From NCBI GenBank assembly GCA_020024815.1, contig JAHHTE010000100.1, positions 1 through 7,388 of the forward strand: a DNA stretch of 7,388 nucleotides, read 5' to 3'. The notes under the pieces are model-generated. The model was not told the DNA's origin. It was given only the letters and a program-made list of their open reading frames with translations, and did not search any database. Every line of letters begins with the position of its first letter. Position 1 is the stretch's first letter. Source of the DNA: Mailhella sp. GTDB taxonomy: Bacteria; Desulfobacterota; Desulfovibrionia; Desulfovibrionales; Desulfovibrionaceae. A program made the position numbers and the translations under genes. Shown here piece by piece: positions 1-6,196 of the stretch.

Positions 1-48
1 ATATAGTATTTTCATCTTTATTCTACTATTACATAGTATCACGTTTAA

Positions 49-140
49 TAAGGGGCTTCACCCCTTAGACCCGAGCAGGGTGGTAAGCTAATGGGGGGCA
101 AGCCCCCCTTGCTCTCACCCCCGCTTTAGTCGTTGCGACG
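49..140. other. GC-rich non-coding block with three hairpins
   Basis: This stretch is sharply GC-rich within very AT-rich DNA. It contains three inverted repeats. TAAGGGG-CTTCA-CCCCTTA lies at 49-67. GGGGGGC-AA-GCCCCCC lies at 93-108. GTCG-TTG-CGAC lies at 129-139. Between them are further G and C runs. No open frame of useful length uses it. Composition and multiple hairpins suggest a structured DNA or RNA element acquired with a mobile element. A transfer origin (MOBQ-like), a replication-associated site, or an untranslated leader are all possible. I cannot assign a class with certainty. Confidence 0.55.
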
Positions 141-157
141 CAGGATGAAAGAGAGTA

Positions 158-216
158 GGATATTTAATATAGAAGATATGGGATATTTAGAGATATAAAG
201 GGATAATGTGGGATAT
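158..216. repeat. Cluster of GGATA repeats
   Basis: GGATA(T/A) occurs at 158, 181, 201 and 211, three of them as GGGATA, with start-to-start spacings of 23, 20 and 10 bp, close to whole helical turns. The stretch is otherwise AT-rich and has no gene. It may be an array of protein binding sites or simply low-complexity sequence. Confidence 0.4.
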
Positions 217-290
217 AGAATGTAATAACGTTACAAAATAAGAAATAAAAAAAGCTGAAGTATAAATTTATAAAAAAATATGTTTAAACA

Positions 291-325
291 AAAAAAAGAG
301 GTCATAATTTTTGACCTCTTTTTTT
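291..325. terminator. Bidirectional Rho-independent terminator-like hairpin
   Basis: A perfect 14-bp inverted repeat (arms 291-304 and 312-325) has a 7-nt loop. The core AGAGGTCA/TGACCTCT is flanked by A7 on one side and T7 on the other, so it gives a stem plus U-tract on either strand. On the minus strand it lies about 130 nt after the stop of the 88-aa gene, and it most simply ends the early operon transcript. It could equally stop plus-strand transcription entering from the left. Confidence 0.85.
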
Positions 326-384
326 TGTTAGTTTTTATAAACCTTTTATTTTCTGATGTAGCTAAAATTTGTTTCACATTTTTT

Positions 385-414
385 ATAACTTATTATCAGA
401 TATAATAGAGTTAT
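385..414. repeat. Imperfect AT-rich dyad
   Basis: The left arm ATAACTTATTAT (385-396) and right arm ATAATAGAGTTAT (402-414) are inverted copies differing by one extra base, around a loop of about 5 nt. It lies 40 bp beyond the stop of the 88-aa gene. It could be a transcript hairpin or a dimer binding site; the AT-richness lowers its weight. Confidence 0.4.
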
Positions 415-454
415 TTTCTTTTATAAAGCTTATGATATTTCTCCAAATTAGTTC

Positions 455-721
455 TTAATTTTGTATAATATTATTTAGTCTGCTTTCCACTTCTTTTATA
501 AATTTTGTTCCAGTAAGTTGATATTTTGTTTCCCCCCAAACTACTAGACTTTCTATAAGAGTTTTTTGGTCATGTAGTAAAAAAAGAAGTGTTACAAAAT
601 CAAGAAATTCTTCCTTAGAATATTCATTTAAAAAATGTGTATTTACTTCTGTTTTATTTATATTCATTTCATAACTAATTTCTTTATCATGAATAAGTGT
701 TTTTATTTCTATTTTTGGCAT
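455..721 (-). CDS. Hypothetical protein downstream of mor (88 aa)
   Basis: I do not recognise this protein. It is a small soluble, acidic-to-neutral protein with no signal peptide. The one hydrophobic run, 'FLDFVTLLFLLHD' (39-51), is interrupted by charges and reads as an amphipathic helix rather than a membrane segment. The start at 721 is supported by AGGAGA about 6 nt upstream, and codon use looks like that of its neighbours. It follows mor by 62 bp, the place where Mu carries its middle promoter and the late activator gene C, but it has no Mor/C signature. It is the last gene before a long non-coding stretch and a terminator. It could be the final early or first middle gene of the phage, or cargo. 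Confidence that it is a real gene is good; function is unknown. Confidence 0.7.
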   Translation of the reverse strand: MPKIEIKTLIHDKEISYEMNINKTEVNTHFLNEYSKEEFLDFVTLLFLLHDQKTLIESLVVWGETKYQLTGTKFIKEVESRLNNIIQN

Positions 722-783
722 TTTTTCTCCTAACCATAGTTTTTATGTTAGTTTTATTTTTGGTGATCATTTTTATATAACCT

Positions 784-1137
784 TTATACTAAACTTCCTT
801 GCATGGGTTGATTTTGTTCTTGTCTTTCTTTTTGAATTTGCTTAATTATTTTTCTGATATGATGTTCAGATATTTTGTATTTTTTAGAAAGTTCGCGATA
901 ATTTGTACCAGTAAACTCACTATAAATACGTTGTTTTCTTGTTGGAGAATTGAGGCGAACATATACATATTGTCCGCCTCGATCTTCTTCGATAACGGAA
1001 GCTAATTCAAAGGCAATTTTATTTGTAATTTGTTCAAGTTTGTAAGAATCAGTAATCTCAGAAAGTAATATAGAATTTACAATTTGTTTAGTATAAAGAA
1101 TAATATCAGCGATTAAATCATTATCATTATTACTCAC
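784..1137 (-). CDS. mor: Mor-family middle transcription activator, 117 aa, GTG start
   Basis: Mor activates the phage middle promoter by binding DNA as a dimer and contacting host RNA polymerase; C is its paralogue for late promoters. The dimerisation part is helical (about 8-50). It is followed by the family hallmark 'GGQYVYV' (54-60), equivalent to the beta strand 'GG..iYIP', and the C-terminal helix-turn-helix 'FTGTNYRELSKKYKISEHHIRKIIK' (75-99), which strongly matches Mor/C. Length is near Mu Mor (129 aa). The start is GTG at 1137, preceded by AAGAGGT; no upstream ATG is better, and the start overlaps the gemA stop by 8 bp. The tail after residue 103 is Q-rich and variable. A Mor target promoter would be expected just downstream (left of 784), but I cannot point to a clear site. 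Confidence 0.93.
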   Translation of the reverse strand: MSNNDNDLIADIILYTKQIVNSILLSEITDSYKLEQITNKIAFELASVIEEDRGGQYVYVRLNSPTRKQRIYSEFTGTNYRELSKKYKISEHHIRKIIKQIQKERQEQNQPMQGSLV

Positions 1138-1588
1138 TATTAAACCTCTTTATATTATGCAATTCATCTTTTGAAGTTCTTCCTAACCATTTTTTTAGGG
1201 TTTCAATAACAAGAATAAATTCATTTGTATTAATGGAAAAATTTTTTTTAAAATCAGGGCAAAGACGTTTTAAATAATTGTTAAGAGCTAATGGAGATTT
1301 ATTTTTTACTTTTCCTTTTTGATGAAGTTCTTGCCATAAGCTGTAAGCTTTGCAATACTGGTCATTTCTAAAAAGTTTATTTTGTCTATTTTTGAAATTT
1401 TGTTTTTCAATAGTAAAACCTTTTTCACGCATAGCCGCAAGCACTTTTTCTAATTCCTCTACACTCATGCTAACACAAGAAAATTTTTTTACTATATTAG
1501 AAAGAAAACTTCTATATGTTTCTTCATCAAGCTGTAAATAACGTCTACCAGTATGAATAGCTTTTATAAGGGCGTTTCTATTTTTCAT
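1130..1588 (-). CDS. gemA: GemA/gp16-like regulatory protein (DUF1018), 152 aa
   Basis: Member of the Mu gp16/GemA family. In Mu, gemA (with mor) lies at the end of the early operon and is linked to changes in host gene expression and DNA supercoiling; the mechanism is poorly known. The N-terminal signature is clear: 'LIKAIHTGRRYLQLDEETYRSFL' (7-29), then 'SMSVEELEKVLAAMREKGF' (40-58). The C-terminal half carries 'AYSLWQELHQKGKV' (81-94) and 'VIETLKKWLGR' (127-137), both family hallmarks. The length is close to Mu gp16. The ATG at 1588 follows the gam stop directly (TAATATG), with an AGGT Shine-Dalgarno sequence inside gam. The 3' end overlaps the GTG start of mor by 8 bp, preserving the Mu order gemA-mor. 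Confidence 0.92.
   Translation of the reverse strand: MKNRNALIKAIHTGRRYLQLDEETYRSFLSNIVKKFSCVSMSVEELEKVLAAMREKGFTIEKQNFKNRQNKLFRNDQYCKAYSLWQELHQKGKVKNKSPLALNNYLKRLCPDFKKNFSINTNEFILVIETLKKWLGRTSKDELHNIKRFNSE
1144..1150 (-). promoter_or_regulatory. Ribosome binding site for the GTG start of mor
   Basis: The minus strand reads AAGAGGT, 6 nt before the GTG at 1137 and inside the end of gemA. It supports the non-ATG start and the 8-bp gene overlap. Confidence 0.7.
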
Positions 1589-1589
1589 A

Positions 1590-2099
1590 TTAAACCTGTA
1601 CTTTTTCTTTATCTAATTCATAAAAGAAAACATCTTCAGTAATAATTTGACAACCAACTTCGGTAAGAAGATTGCTATCTGCTTTTTTTAATTTTTCTTT
1701 ATCAACTTCATCTTTGGTACGGATATAATCAACAAGGGATTTTTCTTTTAGTTTTTCTAAAACTTGTTCCCATTTTATTTTGGAAGCTGTTTTTAATTTT
1801 GTAGAACTTCGAAAACCTATGGTACCGAAATTTAATATTTTACTTTTTTCTTTTGTAAAAAGTTCTTTTTTATTTCCTAATGAAAAAGCAGTTAAAGATG
1901 CTTCAAGTATTTCTTTACGTTGTGTAACAGGTAATGCCTTTGCTTGCATATCTGCTTTAATAGCGTCAATCCTATCTTGTCCATCAAGGTTAATAAGGTC
2001 AATTTCTCTGGAAAGTTCACAAAGTTCTTGCAAAGCCTTATCAGCATCTTCAATAGAGGTAATAGTCATAATTTGTATTTGTGGTTTTACACGAGCCAT
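1590..2099 (-). CDS. gam: Host-nuclease inhibitor Gam (Mu Gam-like), 169 aa
   Basis: Mu Gam family proteins bind double-stranded DNA ends as dimers (a Ku-like fold) and protect linear phage DNA from RecBCD and other exonucleases. The length (169 aa) fits the family (Mu Gam 174 aa). Residues about 14-70 form the long helical part ('IEDADKALQELCELSREIDLINLDGQ' region). The conserved beta part includes 'FGTIGFRSSTKLK' (91-103), followed by 'KIKWEQVLEKLKEKSLVDYIRTKDEVDKEKL', which matches the family's 'W..v...L.......i.....v.k..l' pattern. The C-terminus 'GCQIITEDVFFYELDKE' corresponds to the usual final strand. The ATG at 2099 has AAGGAGT upstream. The TAA stop is separated by a single base from the ATG of gemA, so the two are translationally coupled. 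Confidence 0.92.
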   Translation of the reverse strand: MARVKPQIQIMTITSIEDADKALQELCELSREIDLINLDGQDRIDAIKADMQAKALPVTQRKEILEASLTAFSLGNKKELFTKEKSKILNFGTIGFRSSTKLKTASKIKWEQVLEKLKEKSLVDYIRTKDEVDKEKLKKADSNLLTEVGCQIITEDVFFYELDKEKVQV

Positions 2100-2125
2100 A
2101 AACGTACTCCTTATATTAATGTTAA

Positions 2126-3271
2126 TTATATTGATTGCACAATGTCAGCGTTTACTTTATCAAGACCTAGCTCTGCTGTTTTATTGAGGCAAGCAGTAGC
2201 GATATTTATAATTGCTAAAGGATAACTATTAAATACAGTTTTACCTTCACGAGTTTTAGCAATATATAATTTGTTTGTAATAGCCTCTAAAGCCTCTTTT
2301 TCAAAAAATTCCGTAAGATCTAAACCTGCTTTTTTGAATTTGAAAGTAAGAAATTCAGTTACATCATCAATATTGCCAAGTTCAATAACATCGCAACGTT
2401 GCACTACTTCCCGTATTTCCGTAGCATTTGTGCCTAAAATCCTAGAAAGTTCAGGTTGACCAATAAGAATAATAGAAAGAAGTCGTTCCATACCGTCAGT
2501 AAGTTCCCAAAAGCGTTTAAGAGCCTTTAGTGTATGTGTGTGTAAATCGTGTGCTTCTTCAATAATAAGACAATGCTTGAACCCAGCACGATAACTTTCT
2601 AAAAGAGATTTATGTACCTTTTTAGCAAGCATTTCAGGGCTAACATGAATAGAGCTATCAGGGCTAAGAGTGGATAAAATTGCCTCCAACAAATGTCTGG
2701 TTTTTAATGTTCCTGTTCTACCATCACGACTCATACTAAAGGTATATGGCTCAATAATAATAACAGGTTTTTGACTGTGTTTACGATTTTCAAGCAGTTC
2801 CATACGAAGTGTGCTTTTTCCACTTCCTGATTCACCTACTAGAGCTAAGAAATTTCCATTCTGTGCTGCATCAAGAAGACATTCACGTATAAAGCGAGAT
2901 TTTTTATTAAGGTATAATTCACTTGCATTTCTAGGATCTGCCAATGGATTTTTCACAATATTAAAGTGAGTTTTAGCAAGGCTTGATAAGTTTTGTTTAC
3001 GTAAAATCATTTCTTCTTTCTCCTTGTTTTTTTCTTCTATTAAAATTTGATTGATATTATGGATAATTTCTTGTATTCTTTGCTCATGTGAAAATAAAGT
3101 GCGTATATTTTCGCTTAGTTTCTGCCATTTACGGATAGGAATAGCACCTTTTGAAAAAAAGTTGTGTAAGGTACTCGCACTTATTCCTAACTGGCGAGAA
3201 AGTTTTCTTAAAGAGGTATTGCCAAGATTTTCTTGCAATGCCTCTATTTCTTTTTTTAACCTGTCATGCAT
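2126..3271 (-). CDS. B: AAA+ transposition target-selection ATPase (MuB-like), 381 aa
   Basis: The partner of the transposase: in MuB and relatives (TnsC, IstB, ExeA-like), ATP-bound filaments on DNA choose target sites and activate the transposase. Residues about 10-60 form an N-terminal helix-turn-helix ('SLRKLSRQLGISASTLHNFF'), as in MuB. A helical linker (60-100) is followed by the AAA domain. It has Walker A G146-ESGSGKS-T154, a Walker B strand 'CLIIEEAH' (234-241), a sensor-1-like 'IILIGQPEL' (267-275) and an arginine-containing 'QRCDVIEL' (291-298). The first acidic Walker B position is Glu238 where Asp is more usual; Glu239 is the likely catalytic base. The ATG at 3271 lies inside the transposase gene and is preceded by GAGGTG. 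The short overlap suggests coupled translation that balances the two proteins. Gam follows after 26 bp. Confidence 0.93.
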   Translation of the reverse strand: MHDRLKKEIEALQENLGNTSLRKLSRQLGISASTLHNFFSKGAIPIRKWQKLSENIRTLFSHEQRIQEIIHNINQILIEEKNKEKEEMILRKQNLSSLAKTHFNIVKNPLADPRNASELYLNKKSRFIRECLLDAAQNGNFLALVGESGSGKSTLRMELLENRKHSQKPVIIIEPYTFSMSRDGRTGTLKTRHLLEAILSTLSPDSSIHVSPEMLAKKVHKSLLESYRAGFKHCLIIEEAHDLHTHTLKALKRFWELTDGMERLLSIILIGQPELSRILGTNATEIREVVQRCDVIELGNIDDVTEFLTFKFKKAGLDLTEFFEKEALEAITNKLYIAKTREGKTVFNSYPLAIINIATACLNKTAELGLDKVNADIVQSI

Positions 3272-5025
3272 TTTTGCACCTCAAAATTAATAACATTTGC
3301 TTTTGGTTCAAAAGTTTCTTGAAATTCTGTAATAAGTTCATCAAGAGAAGTTTCGCAAAAACTATCCCCTTTGCTTTTTAACCATTCCATAGACTTTTTA
3401 GGTGATCTTATCCAAAGTTCTTCAGCTTTTTCACGTAAAATCATAGCTACTTGTGTAATACTTAATTGCTCTGGTTCTTTTTCAAAAATATTTTTACCGT
3501 TTGCATGCATAAACACAGGGCTTTTCTTCACATCAGCCATAAAATCAAGGTCTTGAAAAGGCTTTTCTTTTTGTTTTTTCTTTTCTTCCACTTCTTTTAG
3601 GGTACCTGAGTCATAAGCACACATTGTCATTGTATCAAGATTAGTTTCTGTTTTTGTTTTCTTGAAAGAACTATGCTCTTCACCAATAATAGGGGCATTC
3701 ACATTAAAACCTGCTTCATCAAAAATAATAGGCGAAAATTCCATAGAAATTTCTTTTCCGTCATACATTTTCTTTGAAACGACAATATTGGGGGCAGTAA
3801 AAGGATTAAGAAGAATTTCCACTTCATCGCCTTTCATTATTCCATGGGCATTTAATGCAGAAACATCATAAGTATTTTTGCCAAACTTTTTTGTTGAAAT
3901 AGAAATTTGAAAACTGTTATCTATTTTTCTTGTAACAGCCTTCCAATATGCAATTTCAAAAAGAACATCTCTATCACAAACCCGTAATTCTTCACTTTTA
4001 ATAGTAGTCCATAAAATGGAACGAGATTTTCCTGCACGCCTAAGGGGAAAATGGGCGTTATAATGGCTACGCCATAAATCGCACTGGTGCTGTAATTCTT
4101 CAATGCTATTAATTTCAAGAAAACGAAGCCTACCCTCAAAATTACGCTCTACTAAATTGTTTGCATTTTCTACTTGTCCCTTTGCTCTAGGGTTTCCAAC
4201 TTCATGGTAAATAAGATTTATTCCAAGTTTTTCACAAAAACTCTTAACAAGGTCGGACTTATTCCCAGCACCTCTATCAAGAATAATATTTTTAGGAACA
4301 CCATGCATGGGGTCATGGTCAGAACGTTTGCTAATAGCCTCAATAAGTGTAAAAATAATGCCTTCTTTATCTTCAGAACCTAAACTATACCGTACATAAA
4401 TATAGCCAGAATAATGATCTGTTACTACATAGCGTATAACCTTATGCTTATGAAAAGCCTCAAGATTTTCAGGTTTATTTTTATATACTGCTGTTTCATC
4501 AACAGTATGTACTTTTTCAGGTAAATAAAAAAGTACACAAACAGAAGCGTCAATTTGCCATGTATGGTTTGGGTGTAAACTTCTTAAATTTTGGTTTGGT
4601 GATCCTTGAGAAAGCTGTTTCATGTGTAAACCTAAATCTTTCATTCTACGGTTTATAGTTGAGGAAGAAACTTTTCTTAATTCACCAGTTTTAGGGTCAA
4701 CAGGTAAAATATTATTTGCCTCTAAAATATCCACTGTTTTTTCAACCCCAAGCAAAACTTTACCATTTGCCCTTGTTGCAATTTTTTGGGCTGATGCAAC
4801 CTTAACAGCATATTCATAGTCAACAACAGAACACCCCTTGTCAGAACGTGTTTTTCGCACAGGCTTCCAGCCTGTTTCTTTTTCTAAATATCTGCGAACA
4901 GTTTTAACAGACACACCAAGAACTTTTGCAGATTGTTCAAGTAAAACTTTTCGTTCTTGTAAAGGAGTTTGACCAAGTTTTTTAGTAGTTTGGTGTAAAT
5001 ACGCTTTTTGTTCGCATGTAAGCAT
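3256..5025 (-). CDS. A: Mu-type DDE transposase (MuA homologue), 589 aa
   Basis: Catalyses strand cleavage and strand transfer at the phage ends during integration and replicative transposition. An N-terminal helix-turn-helix lies at about 22-50 ('SAKVLGVSVKTVRRYL'), and a second helical DNA-binding region follows to about 140. The RNase H-fold core carries D159 in 'TWQIDAS', D250 in 'NIILDRG' and E286 in 'AKGQVENAN'. The D-90-D and D-35-E spacings are what an active rve/DDE transposase should have. A Mu-type C-terminal beta-barrel follows at about 345-425, with a charged tail (about 450-589) where MuA contacts MuB and ClpX. It is somewhat shorter than Mu A (663 aa), and I see no clear separate enhancer-binding domain. 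The ATG at 5025 has an AGGA motif upstream. The 3' end overlaps the ATPase gene by 16 bp, a typical coupled A-B pair. There is no frameshift or missing catalytic residue. Confidence 0.95.
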   Translation of the reverse strand: MLTCEQKAYLHQTTKKLGQTPLQERKVLLEQSAKVLGVSVKTVRRYLEKETGWKPVRKTRSDKGCSVVDYEYAVKVASAQKIATRANGKVLLGVEKTVDILEANNILPVDPKTGELRKVSSSTINRRMKDLGLHMKQLSQGSPNQNLRSLHPNHTWQIDASVCVLFYLPEKVHTVDETAVYKNKPENLEAFHKHKVIRYVVTDHYSGYIYVRYSLGSEDKEGIIFTLIEAISKRSDHDPMHGVPKNIILDRGAGNKSDLVKSFCEKLGINLIYHEVGNPRAKGQVENANNLVERNFEGRLRFLEINSIEELQHQCDLWRSHYNAHFPLRRAGKSRSILWTTIKSEELRVCDRDVLFEIAYWKAVTRKIDNSFQISISTKKFGKNTYDVSALNAHGIMKGDEVEILLNPFTAPNIVVSKKMYDGKEISMEFSPIIFDEAGFNVNAPIIGEEHSSFKKTKTETNLDTMTMCAYDSGTLKEVEEKKKQKEKPFQDLDFMADVKKSPVFMHANGKNIFEKEPEQLSITQVAMILREKAEELWIRSPKKSMEWLKSKGDSFCETSLDELITEFQETFEPKANVINFEVQKCMTG

Positions 5026-5042
5026 GTAAAAAATCCTAAAAA

Positions 5043-6080
5043 TTATTCTGCATCTTCTGATGTGTTTTTATTTATGCTTAAATCAGGTCGCCAAAGTAAG
5101 GCTTGGCTATCCATAACATCAACAAGGTCAAATTCTTGTGTTCTTATTTCCATAAGTATAGTAACGATTGACTTTAGAAAGCTAAGTGTGCTTTCTTCAA
5201 AACGAACTAAATCTTCATTGTTTAATTCCCCGTTATTTGCCATGTCACGAAGAACATTAAAAGCAACCTTTAATGATTGAGTATTGCTAATAGTGCTAGA
5301 AAATTCTTGTGTTAATGTATTAAAAAGAATATTTGCTTCATGTTGACGTTTTTTTGCTGTAACTGCTTTATTATCAATTACTAATTCAAGCTCTGTAATT
5401 TTTTTGTTTTGACCAGTAATAAATCTATCTTTTGCTTTAATACTTTCTTGAAGTTCCACATTATCGCTTTTTATTTTTTTTACATCTTCTTCCATTTTTG
5501 CTTGTTTATCTTGTAAATCTTGTAAAATAAGCAAAAGTTCGTTTGGATCTTTTTCCTTAGCTTCTTCAATGGCTTGCTTTTCTTCATGCGTAAGGATTGG
5601 ATTTTTTAATTGATTTTTCATGCGTTGCAATTCTCTATAACTTAAGCCTATGCTTTCAGATAATTGCATAAATTCTTGCCCAAAGGTGTTGAGATTTTGA
5701 ATATCATCTTCAACTCTAGATTTTGAGCTACCAATAGCTTTGCAAAAATCTGCCCATGAATTAACTGTTACTGGCTCTCCATTAATATTAGTAAGGGTTA
5801 AATTTTTATATTCTTTACTGTCGCGGATTTCGCGAAGCTTTATAGTGCGTAAGGTTTTATTAAATTTTTCTGTAATTTCATGGCTTTTTACCATGCCTAC
5901 AACTTCTAAAATAGAGGCATTATTAATGGCTTCTGCTTTTTCTACTTCGCGATGTTTTGCAATAATTTCATTTTTATAGACATTAAGTTCAGCTAATTCT
6001 TGGGCTTCTGTTTTTATTTCTGCTGCTTCTATAATTTCTGCATCAACAACTTCAAGATTTTTTTCTTTTTTCGTAGGCAT
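5043..6080 (-). CDS. Putative DNA-binding coiled-coil protein of a transposable phage (345 aa)
   Basis: I do not recognise a named family. The N-terminus (1-60) is charged and helical. Residues about 107-150 look like tandem helix-turn-helix elements: 'SWADFCKAIGSSKSRVEDDIQNL' (108-130), then 'ESIGLSYRELQRMKN' (142-156). This pattern (W..FC..lG.S...v...IQNLN.FG) is one I associate with hypothetical proteins near transposase genes in Mu-like phages. Residues about 165-235 are a long charged coiled coil rich in K, E, Q and D, and the C-terminal part (about 245-325) is helical. This architecture is reminiscent of KfrA/ParB-like DNA-binding proteins with coiled-coil tails, but that is analogy only. 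The ATG at 6080 has AAGGAGA at about 7 nt, directly downstream of a perfect palindrome that the protein might bind. It ends 17 bp before the transposase start, so the two are probably one operon. Confidence 0.7.
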   Translation of the reverse strand: MPTKKEKNLEVVDAEIIEAAEIKTEAQELAELNVYKNEIIAKHREVEKAEAINNASILEVVGMVKSHEITEKFNKTLRTIKLREIRDSKEYKNLTLTNINGEPVTVNSWADFCKAIGSSKSRVEDDIQNLNTFGQEFMQLSESIGLSYRELQRMKNQLKNPILTHEEKQAIEEAKEKDPNELLLILQDLQDKQAKMEEDVKKIKSDNVELQESIKAKDRFITGQNKKITELELVIDNKAVTAKKRQHEANILFNTLTQEFSSTISNTQSLKVAFNVLRDMANNGELNNEDLVRFEESTLSFLKSIVTILMEIRTQEFDLVDVMDSQALLWRPDLSINKNTSEDAE

Positions 6081-6098
6081 GATCTTCTCCTTAAAATT

Positions 6099-6116
6099 TG
6101 TCCCACATGTGGGACA
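6099..6116. promoter_or_regulatory. 18-bp perfect palindrome, copy 2 (immediately before the 345-aa gene)
   Basis: This is an identical copy of TGTCCCACATGTGGGACA. It ends a few bases before the AAGGAGA Shine-Dalgarno sequence of the gene starting at 6080. Binding here could block transcription into the 345-aa gene and the transposase. If transcribed, the palindrome could also fold into a hairpin close to the ribosome binding site. Between the two copies lie 58 bp of almost pure A/T. I could not pick a convincing -35/-10 pair in that spacer, although an AT-rich promoter there is plausible. Confidence 0.85.
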
Positions 6117-6174
6117 GTTTTTTTATTAATATTTTTATAACAAGTTTATTTTATTGAATTTGTATTTTTTGAAG

Positions 6175-6192
6175 TGTCCCACATGTGGGACA
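6175..6192. promoter_or_regulatory. 18-bp perfect palindrome, copy 1 (upstream in transcription order)
   Basis: The sequence TGTCCCACATGTGGGACA is its own reverse complement over all 18 bases. It starts 5 bp past the stop of the winged-helix gene and 76 bp from an identical copy. On the plus strand both copies are followed by the same GTTTTT, so at least 24 bp are repeated. A perfect palindrome of this length in otherwise AT-rich DNA is best explained as a dimeric protein binding site (operator). The cognate protein is unknown. Confidence 0.85.
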
Positions 6193-6196
6193 GTTT

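Larger units (their letters stand above)
1..454. other. Gene-free stretch at the left edge
   Basis: No open reading frame with a ribosome binding site was found on either strand. Besides the hairpins, repeats, terminator and dyad listed separately, it holds a small dyad TACTAT-TAC-ATAGTA (24-38) and a 10-bp palindrome TGTTTAAACA (281-290). On the minus strand a GGAGA motif near 445 is followed only by a short ATA-initiated frame of 16 codons, not a credible gene. Expected Mu-type late genes (lysis, head, tail) are not visible. Confidence 0.6.

Noticed and set aside
91..129. Short plus-strand frame ATGGGGGGC... in the GC-rich block
   Set aside because: Only 12 codons, across a G/C-run hairpin, without a ribosome binding site; better explained as structured non-coding DNA.
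281..290. Palindrome TGTTTAAACA as an operator
   Set aside because: Only 10 bp, single copy and AT-rich; likely chance, next to the A-tract of the terminator.
401..406. TATAAT on the plus strand as a promoter -10 element
   Set aside because: No fitting -35 element is present at 16-18 bp and no plus-strand gene follows; such hexamers are expected by chance in this AT-rich stretch.
1780..2225. Plus-strand frames of 93-135 aa opposite gam and the ATPase
   Set aside because: They are antisense to well-supported genes, rich in S, L, I and C as expected from antisense of charged helical proteins, and have no supporting start signals.
3921..4139. 72-aa minus-strand frame inside the transposase gene
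   Set aside because: It lies entirely within the transposase coding region, over the conserved post-DDE segment, and lacks a ribosome binding site or recognisable domain.
6117..6174. Early promoter in the spacer between the palindromes
   Set aside because: The position is attractive, but no -35/-10 pair stands out on the minus strand above the AT-rich background, so no promoter is annotated.
6099..6192. CRISPR or canonical parS interpretation of the palindromes
   Set aside because: There are only two copies with one spacer, no cas genes, and the central spacing differs by two bases from parS.
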